Below are positions 1 through 8,858 of a stretch of 64,000 bases of DNA, in pieces. Every line of letters begins with the position of its first letter. Position 1 is the first letter of the stretch. Both the position numbers and the translations under genes were made by a program. Below the pieces are notes generated by a model that had not been told where the DNA came from, searched no databases, and was given only the letters and a program-made list of their open reading frames with translations. Source of the DNA: Ruminiclostridium josui JCM 17888 (GTDB lineage: Bacteria > Bacillota > Clostridia > Acetivibrionales > DSM-1351). The stretch spans positions 2,600,001-2,664,000 of the forward strand of contig NZ_JAGE01000001.1 of assembly GCF_000526495.1 (NCBI RefSeq). The letters are read 5' to 3'.

Positions 1-543
1 TATTTGTCCATCAGTTCTTACCTTGTAATGGATAGCATCCATAAATACAAAAGGATAGATAGCCTCAAGGGGCCTACCTTGCCATTCTTTTATTTCAGGA
101 AGGATTCTTTCAGTTATTTTACTAACCATTTCAGCAGAAATATCTATTCCATAAAGCTCTTTAACCTGATCGTGAATATCTCTGGTAGACATGCCTCGGG
201 CATAAAGAGAAATCACCTTATCCTCAATTCCTGATACATCCCTTTTGTACTTGGGAACTATTTTAGGCTCAAACTCACCTTTTCTGTCCCTTGGAATATC
301 AATCTGTACAGGGCCGAATTCACTCTTTAGTTTTTTTGTTGAGTAACCGTTTCTACTGTTGTCGGTAATTTTATGTCTTGACTCATCTCGGGAATACCCA
401 AGAGAAACATCCATTTCGGCTTCAAGCATTTCCTGAAGAACATCTTTAAATGCCTCCTTTAAAAAGGAGATTATTTCTCCGGGATTTTTAAAATCATTCT
501 CCGCAATTATTTCCTGTACTAACTCTTTTGATAATACGCTCAT
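1..543 (-). mobile_element. IS256-family (mutator-type) transposase, 5' part, cut by window edge
   Basis: The minus strand from the ATG at 543 is open to the left edge, giving about 181 residues beginning MSVLSKELVQEIIAEN. The pattern EMDVSLGYSRDE, then NSRNGYSTKKLKSEFGPV, then IPRDRKGEFEPKIVPKY and a MSTRDIHDQVKELYG region is that of IS256/mutator DDE transposases. The first catalytic Asp lies in the FVFMDAIHYKVR segment near the edge. The remaining two thirds and the far inverted repeat are outside the window. Upstream, AT-rich sequence near 605-633 probably holds the proximal terminal inverted repeat, but I cannot place it without the other end. The Shine-Dalgarno AAAGGAG lies just before the start and is buried in a hairpin (separate entry). 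The family call is secure; whether the element is intact is unknown. Confidence 0.9.
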
Positions 544-546
544 AAA

Positions 547-597
547 AAATACTCCTTTCTGGTTAATACTTAAATTCTTAACCAGAAAAGAGTATTT
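547..597 (-). promoter_or_regulatory. Hairpin sequestering the transposase ribosome binding site
   Basis: In the transposase mRNA the arms 597-578 and 566-547 form a 20-pair stem with a single G-U pair and an 11-nt loop. The 3' arm contains the AAAGGAG Shine-Dalgarno directly before the ATG at 543. Any transcript entering from outside the element would fold this hairpin and hide the ribosome site. This is seen directly in the sequence; the regulatory role is inferred by analogy with IS10 and IS50, which block translation from read-through mRNA. Confidence 0.75.
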
Positions 598-711
598 CCT
601 ATGTTTCATACACAAAATTATTTACAGCGTCGGCTGTTCAGGGAATATTATATCTCTGTTGGACGGTTCAAACCCTGACTTTAAATATCTGATTTCACAA
701 ATGACTAAAGC

Positions 712-753
712 AAAAAGACTTCCCTTGAATTGTGACTAATAGGAAGCCTTTTT
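712..753. terminator. Probable bidirectional terminator between cupin gene and IS element
   Basis: Arms 712-723 and 742-753 pair over 12 positions with one mismatch, flanked by A-run and T-run, loop of 18 nt. It follows the stop codon of the minus-strand cupin gene at 763. Confidence 0.6.
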
Positions 754-762
754 ATTATGTTC

Positions 763-1362
763 TTAATAGAAGAAACGATTATGCATTTCTTCAGCAGCCT
801 CTGCATCTGCTTTAGTCTTTTGAACAGTACCAAAAGGATGCTGTGGCGGTGCATAAATTGAATATAATTTAAGAGGCTTGTTCCCAGTGTTAATCAGGTT
901 GTGCCATTTTCCGGCAGGAATAATGAAAGCATAGCCATCCTGTACATTAGCCTCAAAATCAGGATTGGTTTTGCTTCTTCCCATTTTTACAATGCCTTTA
1001 CCTTCTTCAATCCTAATAAATTGATCAAGGTCAGGGTGTATTTCCAAACCTATATCTTCTCCTACATTAATACACATAAGAGTAACCTGTAAATGCTCTC
1101 CTGTCCATAAAGCCAATCGAAAGTTATCATTTTCTTTAGCAGCCTTCTCAATATCAATAGTAAAGGGTTCAGGACCATAATCTTTTAATATTAAAGGGTT
1201 ACTGCTTTTTGTTTGCTCCATATAAGGAAAATATTGATTTGGAGACTGATTCAAAAAGTCCGGTACATTTTCAAAGTAGGGAATTGGGTTCATGTTACCA
1301 GGATTATTCATTTGATTATTATAATTATATGGCTCTGGATATGGTTTAGATGTATTACGCAC
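763..1362 (-). CDS. Cupin-domain protein
   Basis: A 199-residue protein with a proline/asparagine-rich N-terminal stretch of about 60 residues followed by a cupin beta-barrel. The first cupin motif is seen as GLEIHPDLDQFIRIEEGKG (metal ligands H, possibly D/Q, E) and the second as FIIPAGKWHNLINTG with a conserved His. It resembles the small mannose-6-phosphate-isomerase-like cupins common in Firmicutes that bind a divalent metal; no substrate can be assigned. The first metal motif reads HxDxDQ rather than the usual HxH, so metal binding may differ. No signal peptide. A Shine-Dalgarno AGGAAT lies ahead of the start. It stands alone, between an IS element and a divergent transporter operon. Similar proteins occur with spore-coat genes in clostridia, which is only a hint. 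Confidence 0.8.
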   Translation of the reverse strand: MRNTSKPYPEPYNYNNQMNNPGNMNPIPYFENVPDFLNQSPNQYFPYMEQTKSSNPLILKDYGPEPFTIDIEKAAKENDNFRLALWTGEHLQVTLMCINVGEDIGLEIHPDLDQFIRIEEGKGIVKMGRSKTNPDFEANVQDGYAFIIPAGKWHNLINTGNKPLKLYSIYAPPQHPFGTVQKTKADAEAAEEMHNRFFY

Positions 1363-1580
1363 TTGATATCATTCCTTTCATAGTATTTATATTACTATCT
1401 TATGCCTTATGTAAACAGTATGTGAGCTAATAAATCATGGTAGTGTATTAGAAATATTTGAGATATTTTATTACACATAAAGCTAAATATAACATAGGTT
1501 TACATGCAAAGTAATATATGGTATAAAAGTGTTAGGACAAACATCTGCGCTCCATTTTTTTATAAAACTCTTATCTTGGT

Positions 1581-1621
1581 ATGTAGCGAAAATGAGCTTA
1601 TGAAGGTTACTTTCGCTGTAT
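1581..1621 (+). promoter_or_regulatory. Stem-loop in the leader of the first nucleoside transporter operon
   Basis: Perfect 7-bp arms AGCGAAA (1585-1591) and TTTCGCT (1611-1617), extendable to 11 pairs with wobbles, lie 20 bases before the Shine-Dalgarno of the BMP lipoprotein gene. There is no T-run, so it is not a simple terminator. I looked for a purine riboswitch core and did not find one. Confidence 0.35.
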
Positions 1622-1652
1622 ATAAATACAACATTTCTTTTAGGAGGAAAAA

Positions 1653-2741
1653 ATGAAGAAAGTATTATCAATCATCTTAACCTTGGCATTGATGGTATCA
1701 CTTGTTGCTTGTGGAAGCAGTACAGAAGACAAAAGTAATTCGACTTCCAGCACTTCTACAGGTGATTCAACCACTGAAAGCAGTGCGGCTGCTTCATCCT
1801 TTGGAGTAGGTATGGTAACTGATGTTGGCGGGATTAACGACCAGTCCTTTAACCAGTCTGCATGGGAAGGTCTTCAGCAGTTCAGTAAAGAAACAAATGC
1901 AACTATTTCCTACTTGGAATCAAAGCAGGAAAGCGATTACGGCACAAACCTGGACAAGATGGCTGACCAAAATAACAGTCTAATCTGGGGTATAGGCTAT
2001 GCTATGGCGGATGCAATAAAGACCGCAGCGGCACAATACCCTGACAAGACCTATGCAATTGTTGACAACTCTTATGGGGATGAGACGCCTTCCAATGTTA
2101 TAGGTGTTGTGTTCAAGGCACAGGAGCCATCCTTTCTAGTAGGATATGTTGCTGCTAAAACCACAAAAACAAACAAGGTTGGCTTTGTAGGAGGTATCAA
2201 GGGTGATGTAATCGACCAGTTCGAATTTGGTTACAGAGCCGGTGTTGCATACGCTTCCAAAGAACTCGGCAAAGAGATTACAGTTAATGTCCAGTATGCA
2301 AACAGCTTCTCAGATCAAGCAGCTGGTAAGGCTATAGCTTCTTCTATGTATACCAAGGGCTGCGACATTGTGTTTCATGCAGCTGGTGGCGCAGGCATTG
2401 GAGTTATTGAAGCAGCCAAGGAAGCCAACAAATTTGCTATAGGTGTCGATAGGGATCAGAGTCACCTGGCGCCGAATAATATTCTTATATCAGCTATGAA
2501 GCTTGTGGGTAAGGCAATGAATCTTGTATCAACACAGGTAAAGGATGGAAAGGAACTTGGCGGAACCACACAGGTGTTTGGTATGAAGGAAGGCTGTGTT
2601 GGCATTCCAGAAAATAATCCTAATGTTGATCAGAAAGTTTTGTCAGAAGCCAAGGCAGTTGAAGCAAAAATAATAGATGAATCAATCAACGTTCCATACA
2701 ATCAGGCAACATTCGATGACTACATAAAAACACTCAAATAA
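1653..2741 (+). CDS. BMP-family nucleoside-binding lipoprotein (transporter 1)
   Basis: A 362-residue substrate-binding lipoprotein of the Bmp/Med/PnrA family, the extracellular receptor of an ABC importer for purine or pyrimidine nucleosides. Residues 1-21 are a lipoprotein signal with the lipobox LVAC, followed by a Ser/Thr-rich linker. The family signature GMVTDVGGINDQSFNQSAW begins the mature domain near residue 52; the Asp and Asn in it line the nucleoside pocket in PnrA. Start ATG at 1653 is preceded by AGGAGG. It heads an operon with the ATPase (2806) and two permeases (4334, 5451), the usual order for this importer class. The ligand within the nucleoside group cannot be read from sequence. 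A leader stem-loop lies upstream. Confidence 0.93.
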   Translation: MKKVLSIILTLALMVSLVACGSSTEDKSNSTSSTSTGDSTTESSAAASSFGVGMVTDVGGINDQSFNQSAWEGLQQFSKETNATISYLESKQESDYGTNLDKMADQNNSLIWGIGYAMADAIKTAAAQYPDKTYAIVDNSYGDETPSNVIGVVFKAQEPSFLVGYVAAKTTKTNKVGFVGGIKGDVIDQFEFGYRAGVAYASKELGKEITVNVQYANSFSDQAAGKAIASSMYTKGCDIVFHAAGGAGIGVIEAAKEANKFAIGVDRDQSHLAPNNILISAMKLVGKAMNLVSTQVKDGKELGGTTQVFGMKEGCVGIPENNPNVDQKVLSEAKAVEAKIIDESINVPYNQATFDDYIKTLK

Positions 2742-2805
2742 ACTTAAATCAGGGGGATATTTCCCCCTACCTTTGTATTTACCAACTAAAAGCATGGGGG
2801 TAATT

Positions 2806-4350
2806 ATGAATATTAGTGGACAGTTTGCAGTTCAAATGCGTAACATCACAAAATACTTTGGTAATTTTTGTGCTCTGGATAAGGTTAATCTTGACATTAA
2901 AAAAGGCACTATTCACGCAATTCTGGGGGAAAACGGTGCAGGTAAATCAACCCTGATGAACATTCTTTATGGATTATACCAAGCCAGTAGTGGAGAGATT
3001 TACCTTAATGGCAATAAGGTTAACATAAAAAATCCAAATATGGCTATTGCAAACGGAATAGGAATGGTACACCAGCACTTCATGCTTGTTGAGAACTTTA
3101 CTGTGTCACAGAATATAATTCTTGGCAAGGAAGTCACAAACAAAGCCGGAGTCATTGACAACAAAAAAGTACGGCAGGAGATTCTTGCACTTAGCAAAAA
3201 ATACGGGTTGTATGTGGACCCGGACTCAAAAATTGAGGATATTACAGTGGGAATGCAGCAAAGAGTTGAGATTCTCAAAGCACTATACAGAGGAGCCGAA
3301 ATACTGATACTTGATGAACCAACTGCTGTATTAACTCCTCAAGAAATTCAAGATTTAATTGCCATCATGAATAACCTTATAGCAGATGGAAAAACAATAA
3401 TAATTATTACACATAAACTGAAGGAGATAAAGGAATCCTCGGAAGTATGCACCATAATCAGACGAGGAGTGTACATAGACACAGTTAATGTATGCGACGT
3501 TGATGAAATGCAGCTTGCATCCATGATGGTGGGACACGATGTGGAACTTCATATAAAGAAGAAACCTGCAAAACCGGAAGAAGTCATATTTGAAATTGAT
3601 AATATTACGGTTGCTGACAATAGAGGTATCGACAGGGTGAAAAACCTTTCACTTTCAGTAAGAAAGGGCGAAATTGTGGGAATTGCAGGTATTGACGGCA
3701 ATGGACAGAAAGAATTGGTGGAAGCTATCACATGTTTGTCAAAAGTTAAAAGTGGAAAGATAAAGATACACGGTAAAGAAATTCAAAACACAACTCCAAG
3801 GAATGTATTGAATAACAAGCTTTGCACAATTCATGAAGACCGTCATAAAAGAGGTTTAGTGTTGGATTTTTCAGTAGCAGAGAACCTTGTTCTAGAAAAC
3901 TATGGTAAAAAACCTTTTTCCCGTTCTGGAATACTGGATTACAAATCTATATATTCATTTGCAAAAGGTTGTATAGAACGTTTCGATGTACGACCTTCCA
4001 ACTGTGAATACACAAAAGCGAGAGCTCTCTCAGGAGGAAATCAGCAAAAGGTCATTATTGCCAGAGAAGTAACCAATGATCCTGAACTCCTTGTTGCAGT
4101 ACAGCCTACCAGAGGTCTGGACGTAGGAGCAATCGAGTATGTGCATAAATTGCTGGTAAATCAGCGGGATGAGGGAAAAGCTGTTTTGTTGATATCTTTT
4201 GAGCTTGATGAAATTATGGATGTTGCGGATACAATCGCTGTCCTTTACGATGGTAGAATCGTAGCTACTTTTAGTCAGGGAGAGGCCGACGAGAATACCA
4301 TCGGAATGATTATGGCAGGAGGGGGTAAAAAAAATGAAGTATATAAGTAG
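2806..4350 (+). CDS. Nucleoside ABC transporter, duplicated ATP-binding protein (transporter 1)
   Basis: A 514-residue double ATPase of the sugar/nucleoside (RbsA-like, NupO/YufO) class that powers the importer. The first domain has Walker A GENGAGKST near residues 40-48, signature VGMQQRVEILKAL and Walker B ILILDEPTAVL. The second domain has the degenerate Walker A GIDGNGQKEL and signature SGGNQQKVI typical of these proteins. The ATG at 2806 is chosen over an in-frame TTG at 2773 because GGGGG sits just ahead of it and the family starts there. The 3' end overlaps the first permease gene by 17 bases, so the two are translationally coupled. Confidence 0.93.
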   Translation: MNISGQFAVQMRNITKYFGNFCALDKVNLDIKKGTIHAILGENGAGKSTLMNILYGLYQASSGEIYLNGNKVNIKNPNMAIANGIGMVHQHFMLVENFTVSQNIILGKEVTNKAGVIDNKKVRQEILALSKKYGLYVDPDSKIEDITVGMQQRVEILKALYRGAEILILDEPTAVLTPQEIQDLIAIMNNLIADGKTIIIITHKLKEIKESSEVCTIIRRGVYIDTVNVCDVDEMQLASMMVGHDVELHIKKKPAKPEEVIFEIDNITVADNRGIDRVKNLSLSVRKGEIVGIAGIDGNGQKELVEAITCLSKVKSGKIKIHGKEIQNTTPRNVLNNKLCTIHEDRHKRGLVLDFSVAENLVLENYGKKPFSRSGILDYKSIYSFAKGCIERFDVRPSNCEYTKARALSGGNQQKVIIAREVTNDPELLVAVQPTRGLDVGAIEYVHKLLVNQRDEGKAVLLISFELDEIMDVADTIAVLYDGRIVATFSQGEADENTIGMIMAGGGKKNEVYK

Positions 4351-5461
4351 GATTATTAAAAAGCCCTTGACTGGAATTTTTCTTTCTATTATATTGGGAT
4401 TCGTTGTGGGGGCTATAGTTCTTGCAATTGCAGGATACAATCCGATAGATGCATTTGCCTCCCTATTCAAAGGCATTTTTTCAAAACCCAAATATATTTC
4501 AAATACCATAATTAAAGCTACACCTATAATCCTCACTGCAGTAAGTGTTTCTTTTGCATTCAAAACAGGTTTGTTCAACATTGGAACTGAAGGACAGTAC
4601 ATTATGGGTGCTATAACTGCGGCAGTACTGGGGTATAAGCTGAATCTTCCAGGCCCTCTCCAAATCTTAGTCGTTATTATAGCAGCCATTATGATAGGAG
4701 CTATCTATGGTGGACTGGTTGGATTTCTTAAGGGGTGTTTCGGTATTCACGAGGTAATAACAGGCATTATGCTTAACTGGATTGCACTCTACATGAATAA
4801 TTTCATAATTACCCTACCAGGGCTAAAAAAGCCAAATGCTGAAGCCACATATGAAATACAGAGTCAGACGTATACAACAGTGCTGCAGAATTGGAAAACC
4901 TCCAAACAGGGAATTAAATGGTTAAAGGAACACCCAATTCTACAGGAGATATTACTTAGGACCAACCTAAATTACGGTATCTTGGTAGCCATAATAGTCG
5001 TAATATTAGTTACATTTTTTCTATACAAAACCACAAAAGGCTTTGAACTCCGTGCAGTAGGTTTCAATAAAGATGCTGCAGAATTCTCTGGAATGAATGT
5101 GACTTCAAAAATAATCCTGTCCATGGTGATTGCAGGAGCAATATCCGGTCTTGCAGGTGCCATGCAGATTACAGGCTGCGACCCTCACAGAATTTCTACA
5201 CTTTCAGCATTTGAAGGAAATGGTATGAATGGTCTCTCTGTAGCACTCATTGCAGGAAGTTCGCCTGTGGGATGTATTTTTGCCGGATTGTTTTTCAGCG
5301 GTTTACTTTATGGAGGCGGCTCAATACAATCGGATATTGGAGCTCCGTCAGAAATAATCAATATAATGATAGGCACGATTGTATTCTTTGTAGCATTGGC
5401 TACAATATTCCCGCTGATAGCGGACAGGCTCAGGAAGAGAGGTGTTGATAATGTTGAATAG
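4334..5461 (+). CDS. Nucleoside ABC transporter permease, first subunit (transporter 1)
   Basis: A 375-residue inner-membrane permease of the BPD_transp_2 (LivH/RbsC-like) family, similar to YufP/NupP of Bacillus. Many hydrophobic helices are visible, with the family motif ATPIILTAVSVSFAFKTGLFNIGTEGQ near residues 56-82 (FNIGTEGQ is the diagnostic core). A soluble stretch of about 50 residues after helix 5 is typical of this subunit. It overlaps the ATPase gene upstream and the second permease downstream and forms the transmembrane heterodimer with it. Confidence 0.92.
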   Translation: MKYISRIIKKPLTGIFLSIILGFVVGAIVLAIAGYNPIDAFASLFKGIFSKPKYISNTIIKATPIILTAVSVSFAFKTGLFNIGTEGQYIMGAITAAVLGYKLNLPGPLQILVVIIAAIMIGAIYGGLVGFLKGCFGIHEVITGIMLNWIALYMNNFIITLPGLKKPNAEATYEIQSQTYTTVLQNWKTSKQGIKWLKEHPILQEILLRTNLNYGILVAIIVVILVTFFLYKTTKGFELRAVGFNKDAAEFSGMNVTSKIILSMVIAGAISGLAGAMQITGCDPHRISTLSAFEGNGMNGLSVALIAGSSPVGCIFAGLFFSGLLYGGGSIQSDIGAPSEIINIMIGTIVFFVALATIFPLIADRLRKRGVDNVE

Positions 5462-6377
5462 TATATTACTGGCATTGAGTATAACTTTGATGTATTCAAC
5501 ACCGCTGGTCTTTGGGGCTATGGGCGGAGTTATCTCAGAACGTGCAGGTGTTATTAATCTTGGCATCGAGGGAATGATGACCATAGGTGCATTTACAGGT
5601 GCTACTGTGGGTTATTATACATCTAATCCTTGGCTAGGATTTATAACAGCCGGTTTGGCGGGAGGCCTGCTTGCTCTTCTGCATGCTATTGCGGCGGTGT
5701 CCTTTAAAGCAAATCAGACGGTATCTGGTATTGCTATGAATTTTCTGGGACTGGGTCTTTCCTTATTTCTTTCAAGGCTTTTCTTTCAAGGAGCAACTAT
5801 GACTAAGCCCGTAACTGAAAAGATACCCAAAATATTTGGTAAAATAAATTCAAAGGAACATCCGATACTTTCGTTGCTCAACATGGATATCACTGTAATA
5901 ATAGCATTTATACTAATGCTGACGATGTGGTTTGTATTGTACAGAACAAAGTGGGGACTCAGAATCCGGTCTGTAGGTGAGCATCCGGCAGCTGCTGATT
6001 CCCTGGGCATAAGTGTTTCAACTATAAGGTATTCATGCGTTATCCTTTCAGGTGTGTTTTCCGGATTCGGAGGTGCGGCTATGACACTTGCCGTAGTGTC
6101 CCTTTACTCCGCTACAGCCATATCCGGTCAGGGATTTATTGCACTTGCAGCAGTAATATTTGGAAAATGGACGCCCCAAGGAGCGTACGGGGCATGTCTG
6201 GTCTTTGGACTTTCCCAGGCGCTGGTGGTCCTAATGGGTGGAGGCAAGGTCCAGATACCGTCTCAGATATTATCCATGCTGCCCTATATTACAACCATTG
6301 TTGTACTTGTTCTGTTTGTAGGGCGTTCAGTAATGCCTAAAGCGGACGGAATACCTTATGAAAAAGGCACCAGATGA
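5451..6377 (+). CDS. Nucleoside ABC transporter permease, second subunit (transporter 1)
   Basis: About 308 residues from the ATG at 5451; an in-frame GTG at 5442 is closer to the Shine-Dalgarno than is usual, so the ATG is preferred. BPD_transp_2 permease like YufQ/NupQ, with the signature AGVINLGIEGMM near residues 33-44 and about eight to nine hydrophobic helices. The gene start lies inside the end of the first permease gene. It closes the first transporter operon: a terminator hairpin follows at 6397-6451. Confidence 0.92.
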   Translation: MLNSILLALSITLMYSTPLVFGAMGGVISERAGVINLGIEGMMTIGAFTGATVGYYTSNPWLGFITAGLAGGLLALLHAIAAVSFKANQTVSGIAMNFLGLGLSLFLSRLFFQGATMTKPVTEKIPKIFGKINSKEHPILSLLNMDITVIIAFILMLTMWFVLYRTKWGLRIRSVGEHPAAADSLGISVSTIRYSCVILSGVFSGFGGAAMTLAVVSLYSATAISGQGFIALAAVIFGKWTPQGAYGACLVFGLSQALVVLMGGGKVQIPSQILSMLPYITTIVVLVLFVGRSVMPKADGIPYEKGTR

Positions 6378-6396
6378 TAAATTATGAAATAGTTTG

Positions 6397-6451
6397 AAAA
6401 GGGACTTAATTAAGCGTTGTTCGACTGAAACATCCTTACTTAAGTCCTTTT
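6397..6451 (+). terminator. Terminator of transporter 1 operon
   Basis: Arms 6397-6409 and 6440-6451 pair AAAAGGGACTTAA with TTAAGTCCTTTT (one unpaired G), ending in a short T-run. The loop is about 30 nt, so strength is moderate. Confidence 0.6.
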
Positions 6452-6483
6452 AGCCTGTGTTTATTGAACTTTACGTGAGAACT

Positions 6484-6526
6484 ATATAAGTATTTATATT
6501 AATTATTAAATATACAAATACTTATA
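6484..6526. repeat. AT-rich inverted repeat upstream of gntR
   Basis: Arms TATAAGTATTT (6485-6495) and AAATACTTATA (6516-6526) are perfect 11-bp inverted repeats 20 bp apart, about 50 bp upstream of the promoter of the GntR-type regulator. It could be an operator or a folded-DNA site. Function is not known. Confidence 0.4.
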
Positions 6527-6578
6527 CTATATTTAATTGGAATTAGAAAAAAGTGTACAATTTTAATGTCAAATCGTG

Positions 6579-6607
6579 TTGACTTTTGGCTATATATAAT
6601 ATATTAT
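6579..6607 (+). promoter_or_regulatory. Sigma-A-type promoter of the GntR/UTRA regulator
   Basis: TTGACT at 6579-6584, 17-bp spacer, TATTAT at 6602-6607, followed 66 bases later by the GTG start with a strong AGGGGG ribosome site. An AT-rich imperfect palindrome follows at about 6630-6655 and may be the autoregulatory operator. Confidence 0.55.
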
Positions 6608-6672
6608 GTAAGTGGACATATCAACATAACAATATATTATTATAATAACAAGGACATTCAAGGGGGATAATC

Positions 6673-7401
6673 GTGAGCGGAATGGTACCTAAATACTATT
6701 TGGTAAAACAAAAAATAGTAGAAATGATTAATAATGAGGAAATCGGCCCCGATGGCCTTATTCCAAGTGAAAGAGAACTAATGGGTATCTTTGGATTAAG
6801 TAGGATAACTGTTAAAAAGGCTATAGATGATCTTGTTAATGAAGGATATCTGTATCGTATTCAGGGTAAGGGAACTTTTGTTAAAAAAGATACTCTGGAT
6901 CAGGATTTAATTTCGATAACCAGTTGTACTCAAGATATATTAAAATTGGGAATGACCCCTTCTAAGAGACTTCTCAAGTCGGAGGTTATTGAGGCTGACA
7001 AAGTTATGCTCAAGAAATTGCAGCTGAGTCAGGGGGACAAGGTATATAAAATTAAGCGTGTATATTATGCAAACAACGAACCTGTTAACCTGACAACTGC
7101 GTATTTACCATGCAAGTTATTTCCCTTAATAGACACCTATGATTTCGGAGTTGATTCCATTTACAAAGTACTTGAAACTAAATACGGTACAAAAATTACT
7201 AAAGCAACTAGAACCATTGAGGCAGTACTGGCGATTGACGAGGTTGCCAGAGAGCTTCAAATAAAAGAGGGAGAGCCTATACTTTTATTTAAGGCTATAA
7301 CATATGGAATGGTAAATGGAAGAGAGATACCTATTGAATCTTTTAAAAGCTTCTACAGGTCAGACAAGTTTAAATTTTACATTAACCAGATACACGAATA
7401 A
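6673..7401 (+). CDS. GntR-family regulator with UTRA ligand domain
   Basis: A 242-residue HutC-subfamily regulator. The winged helix-turn-helix covers about residues 1-75, with LIPSERELMGIFGLSRITVKKAIDDL and the wing YRIQGKGTFVKK, both typical. The UTRA effector-binding domain follows (about 90-235). Start is GTG at 6673 with AGGGGGATAATC ahead of it; an in-frame ATG four codons in is the alternative. It sits between two complete nucleoside transporter operons, so it probably controls one or both in response to a nucleoside, base or sugar phosphate from their breakdown. The effector is not known. Confidence 0.9.
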   Translation: MSGMVPKYYLVKQKIVEMINNEEIGPDGLIPSERELMGIFGLSRITVKKAIDDLVNEGYLYRIQGKGTFVKKDTLDQDLISITSCTQDILKLGMTPSKRLLKSEVIEADKVMLKKLQLSQGDKVYKIKRVYYANNEPVNLTTAYLPCKLFPLIDTYDFGVDSIYKVLETKYGTKITKATRTIEAVLAIDEVARELQIKEGEPILLFKAITYGMVNGREIPIESFKSFYRSDKFKFYINQIHE

Positions 7402-7519
7402 TTCCTAAATTGAGAATTAATTGAAAAAAAGAAGTAAAAATGCCAAGTGAGATAATATGCTGTGGCTTAGTTTTCTGCACTCAAAAATCAATTACGCCAT
7501 GGCTTTTATAAAAAGAGGA

Positions 7520-7538
7520 CCTAAGATCGCGACTTAGG
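7520..7538. promoter_or_regulatory. Palindrome upstream of transporter 2 operon, candidate operator
   Basis: CCTAAG (7520-7525) and CTTAGG (7533-7538) flank a TCGCGA palindrome, 19 bp in all, 58 bases before the second BMP lipoprotein gene. No T-run follows. GntR-type operators are short palindromes, so this is a plausible site for the adjacent regulator; the link is inference. Confidence 0.4.
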
Positions 7539-7596
7539 CTTCTGAAAATCTAATATATCAAATCTATTACACAATATTTTCGGAGGAGAGGTCAAC

Positions 7597-8826
7597 ATGA
7601 ATAAAATTACAAAGAAACTGTCTTTTCTGCTCGCACTGATTATGCTGGTATCAATGGTTTTTACAGGCTGTTCTGATTCCAAAGCTGGTGATTCCTCTGC
7701 CAGTAGTACTAATGCTTCAAATTCAAGTTCCGGTACTGCAGATTTAGGCCCTGGAATAGCGCTTATTACATCTGCTGCAGGACCTAACGACAAGGGATAT
7801 AACCAGTCGGCAATTGCAGGTCTTGAAAAAGCAAAAAGTGATTTAGGAATAAATTATAAGGTTGTTGAAACTACTGATATACCAGGCAGCTTGACACAAT
7901 TGGCAGGTGCAGGCTACAAGCTTATTTTCAGCCTTGAATACAATTTTGACGCTTTAATTAAGGGAGTTGGAGGAAGCAAACCAATTGCCGAACAATATCC
8001 GGACACTACTTTTGTAATATTCAATGATAATCCAAATGTAAATGATGACGGAAGCGTAAAACATAAAAACGTTGTTTCAGTTCTCTTTGATGTTCACGAA
8101 GCTTCCTTTATGGCAGGTGCATTAGCTACATTAGTAAACGAAAATGCTGCAAAGCTGTTCAATAGTGGAGATTATTCATTTACTTCAGGTGATGCAGGAA
8201 GAAAAGTAGGCTTCCTTGGAGGATCAAAATCAAATGGTATCACAGTATTTGGATACGGTTTTGCTGAAGGTATTAACTATGTAGCTAAAGAACTTAACGT
8301 AAATTACACTTTCTACAGTGATTATAATGCAGGCTTCAGTGATTCAGCTGCCGGTGCAACAAAAGCTAACACATACTATTCTGATGGTGCAAACATAGTA
8401 TATGCAGTTGCAGGAGCTGTAGGTGATGGAGTAGACGCAAAAGCTAAAGAAGTTAAAAAGCTTTCAATAGAAGTTGACGCAAACAAGGACGCAAACCAAC
8501 CAGGAAACATACTGACAAGTGTTTTAAAGAACACAGAAGTACCTGTATATGAAATAGCAAAGAACTTTAAGGATAATGCTATGGATAAGGTTAATGGAAA
8601 AGTATTGAGCTACAATCTATCTTCAGGTGCGACAGGAATCACTGATTTAAGTGTTATCGAGTCAAAGGTTACAGCTGACGGAAAAGCTAAATGGGATGAA
8701 ATAAAGGGTCAGCTCAAGACTATCTCTGATAAGATAGCAAGCGGTGAAATCAAGGTTACAAATGCTCAGGCAGGAGAGAAATTTGATAAAGCTAAGCTCG
8801 CAAATCTAAAAATGCCTAACGACTAA
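7597..8826 (+). CDS. BMP-family nucleoside-binding lipoprotein (transporter 2)
   Basis: A 409-residue lipoprotein with a signal peptide and lipobox FTGC near residues 22-25, a Ser-rich linker and a Bmp/PnrA fold beginning ALITSAAGPNDKGYNQSA near residue 55. It is longer than the first BMP protein (362 residues) and clearly divergent from it, with extra segments, so the two importers probably have different ligands. Start ATG at 7597 follows GGAGGAGAGG. It begins the second transporter operon, which continues without a visible terminator into the catabolic genes at 12422-16672. This ties the second importer to that pathway. Confidence 0.92.
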   Translation: MNKITKKLSFLLALIMLVSMVFTGCSDSKAGDSSASSTNASNSSSGTADLGPGIALITSAAGPNDKGYNQSAIAGLEKAKSDLGINYKVVETTDIPGSLTQLAGAGYKLIFSLEYNFDALIKGVGGSKPIAEQYPDTTFVIFNDNPNVNDDGSVKHKNVVSVLFDVHEASFMAGALATLVNENAAKLFNSGDYSFTSGDAGRKVGFLGGSKSNGITVFGYGFAEGINYVAKELNVNYTFYSDYNAGFSDSAAGATKANTYYSDGANIVYAVAGAVGDGVDAKAKEVKKLSIEVDANKDANQPGNILTSVLKNTEVPVYEIAKNFKDNAMDKVNGKVLSYNLSSGATGITDLSVIESKVTADGKAKWDEIKGQLKTISDKIASGEIKVTNAQAGEKFDKAKLANLKMPND

Positions 8827-8858
8827 AAATAAAAATAAACCAGAATGAGGGCGGCAAT

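Noticed and set aside
650-690. GGTTCAAACCC resembling a tRNA T-loop next to the IS element
   Set aside because: The flanking bases do not form a T-stem beyond two pairs and no acceptor or anticodon arm is present.
1381-1652. Purine riboswitch expected before the nucleoside transporter
   Set aside because: No pairing P1-P2-P3 with the conserved loop sequences was found; only a simple stem-loop is present.
4030-4689. Long minus-strand frame of 219 codons across the ATPase/permease junction
   Set aside because: It is antisense to two overlapping, well-supported transporter genes and has no ribosome site or family match.
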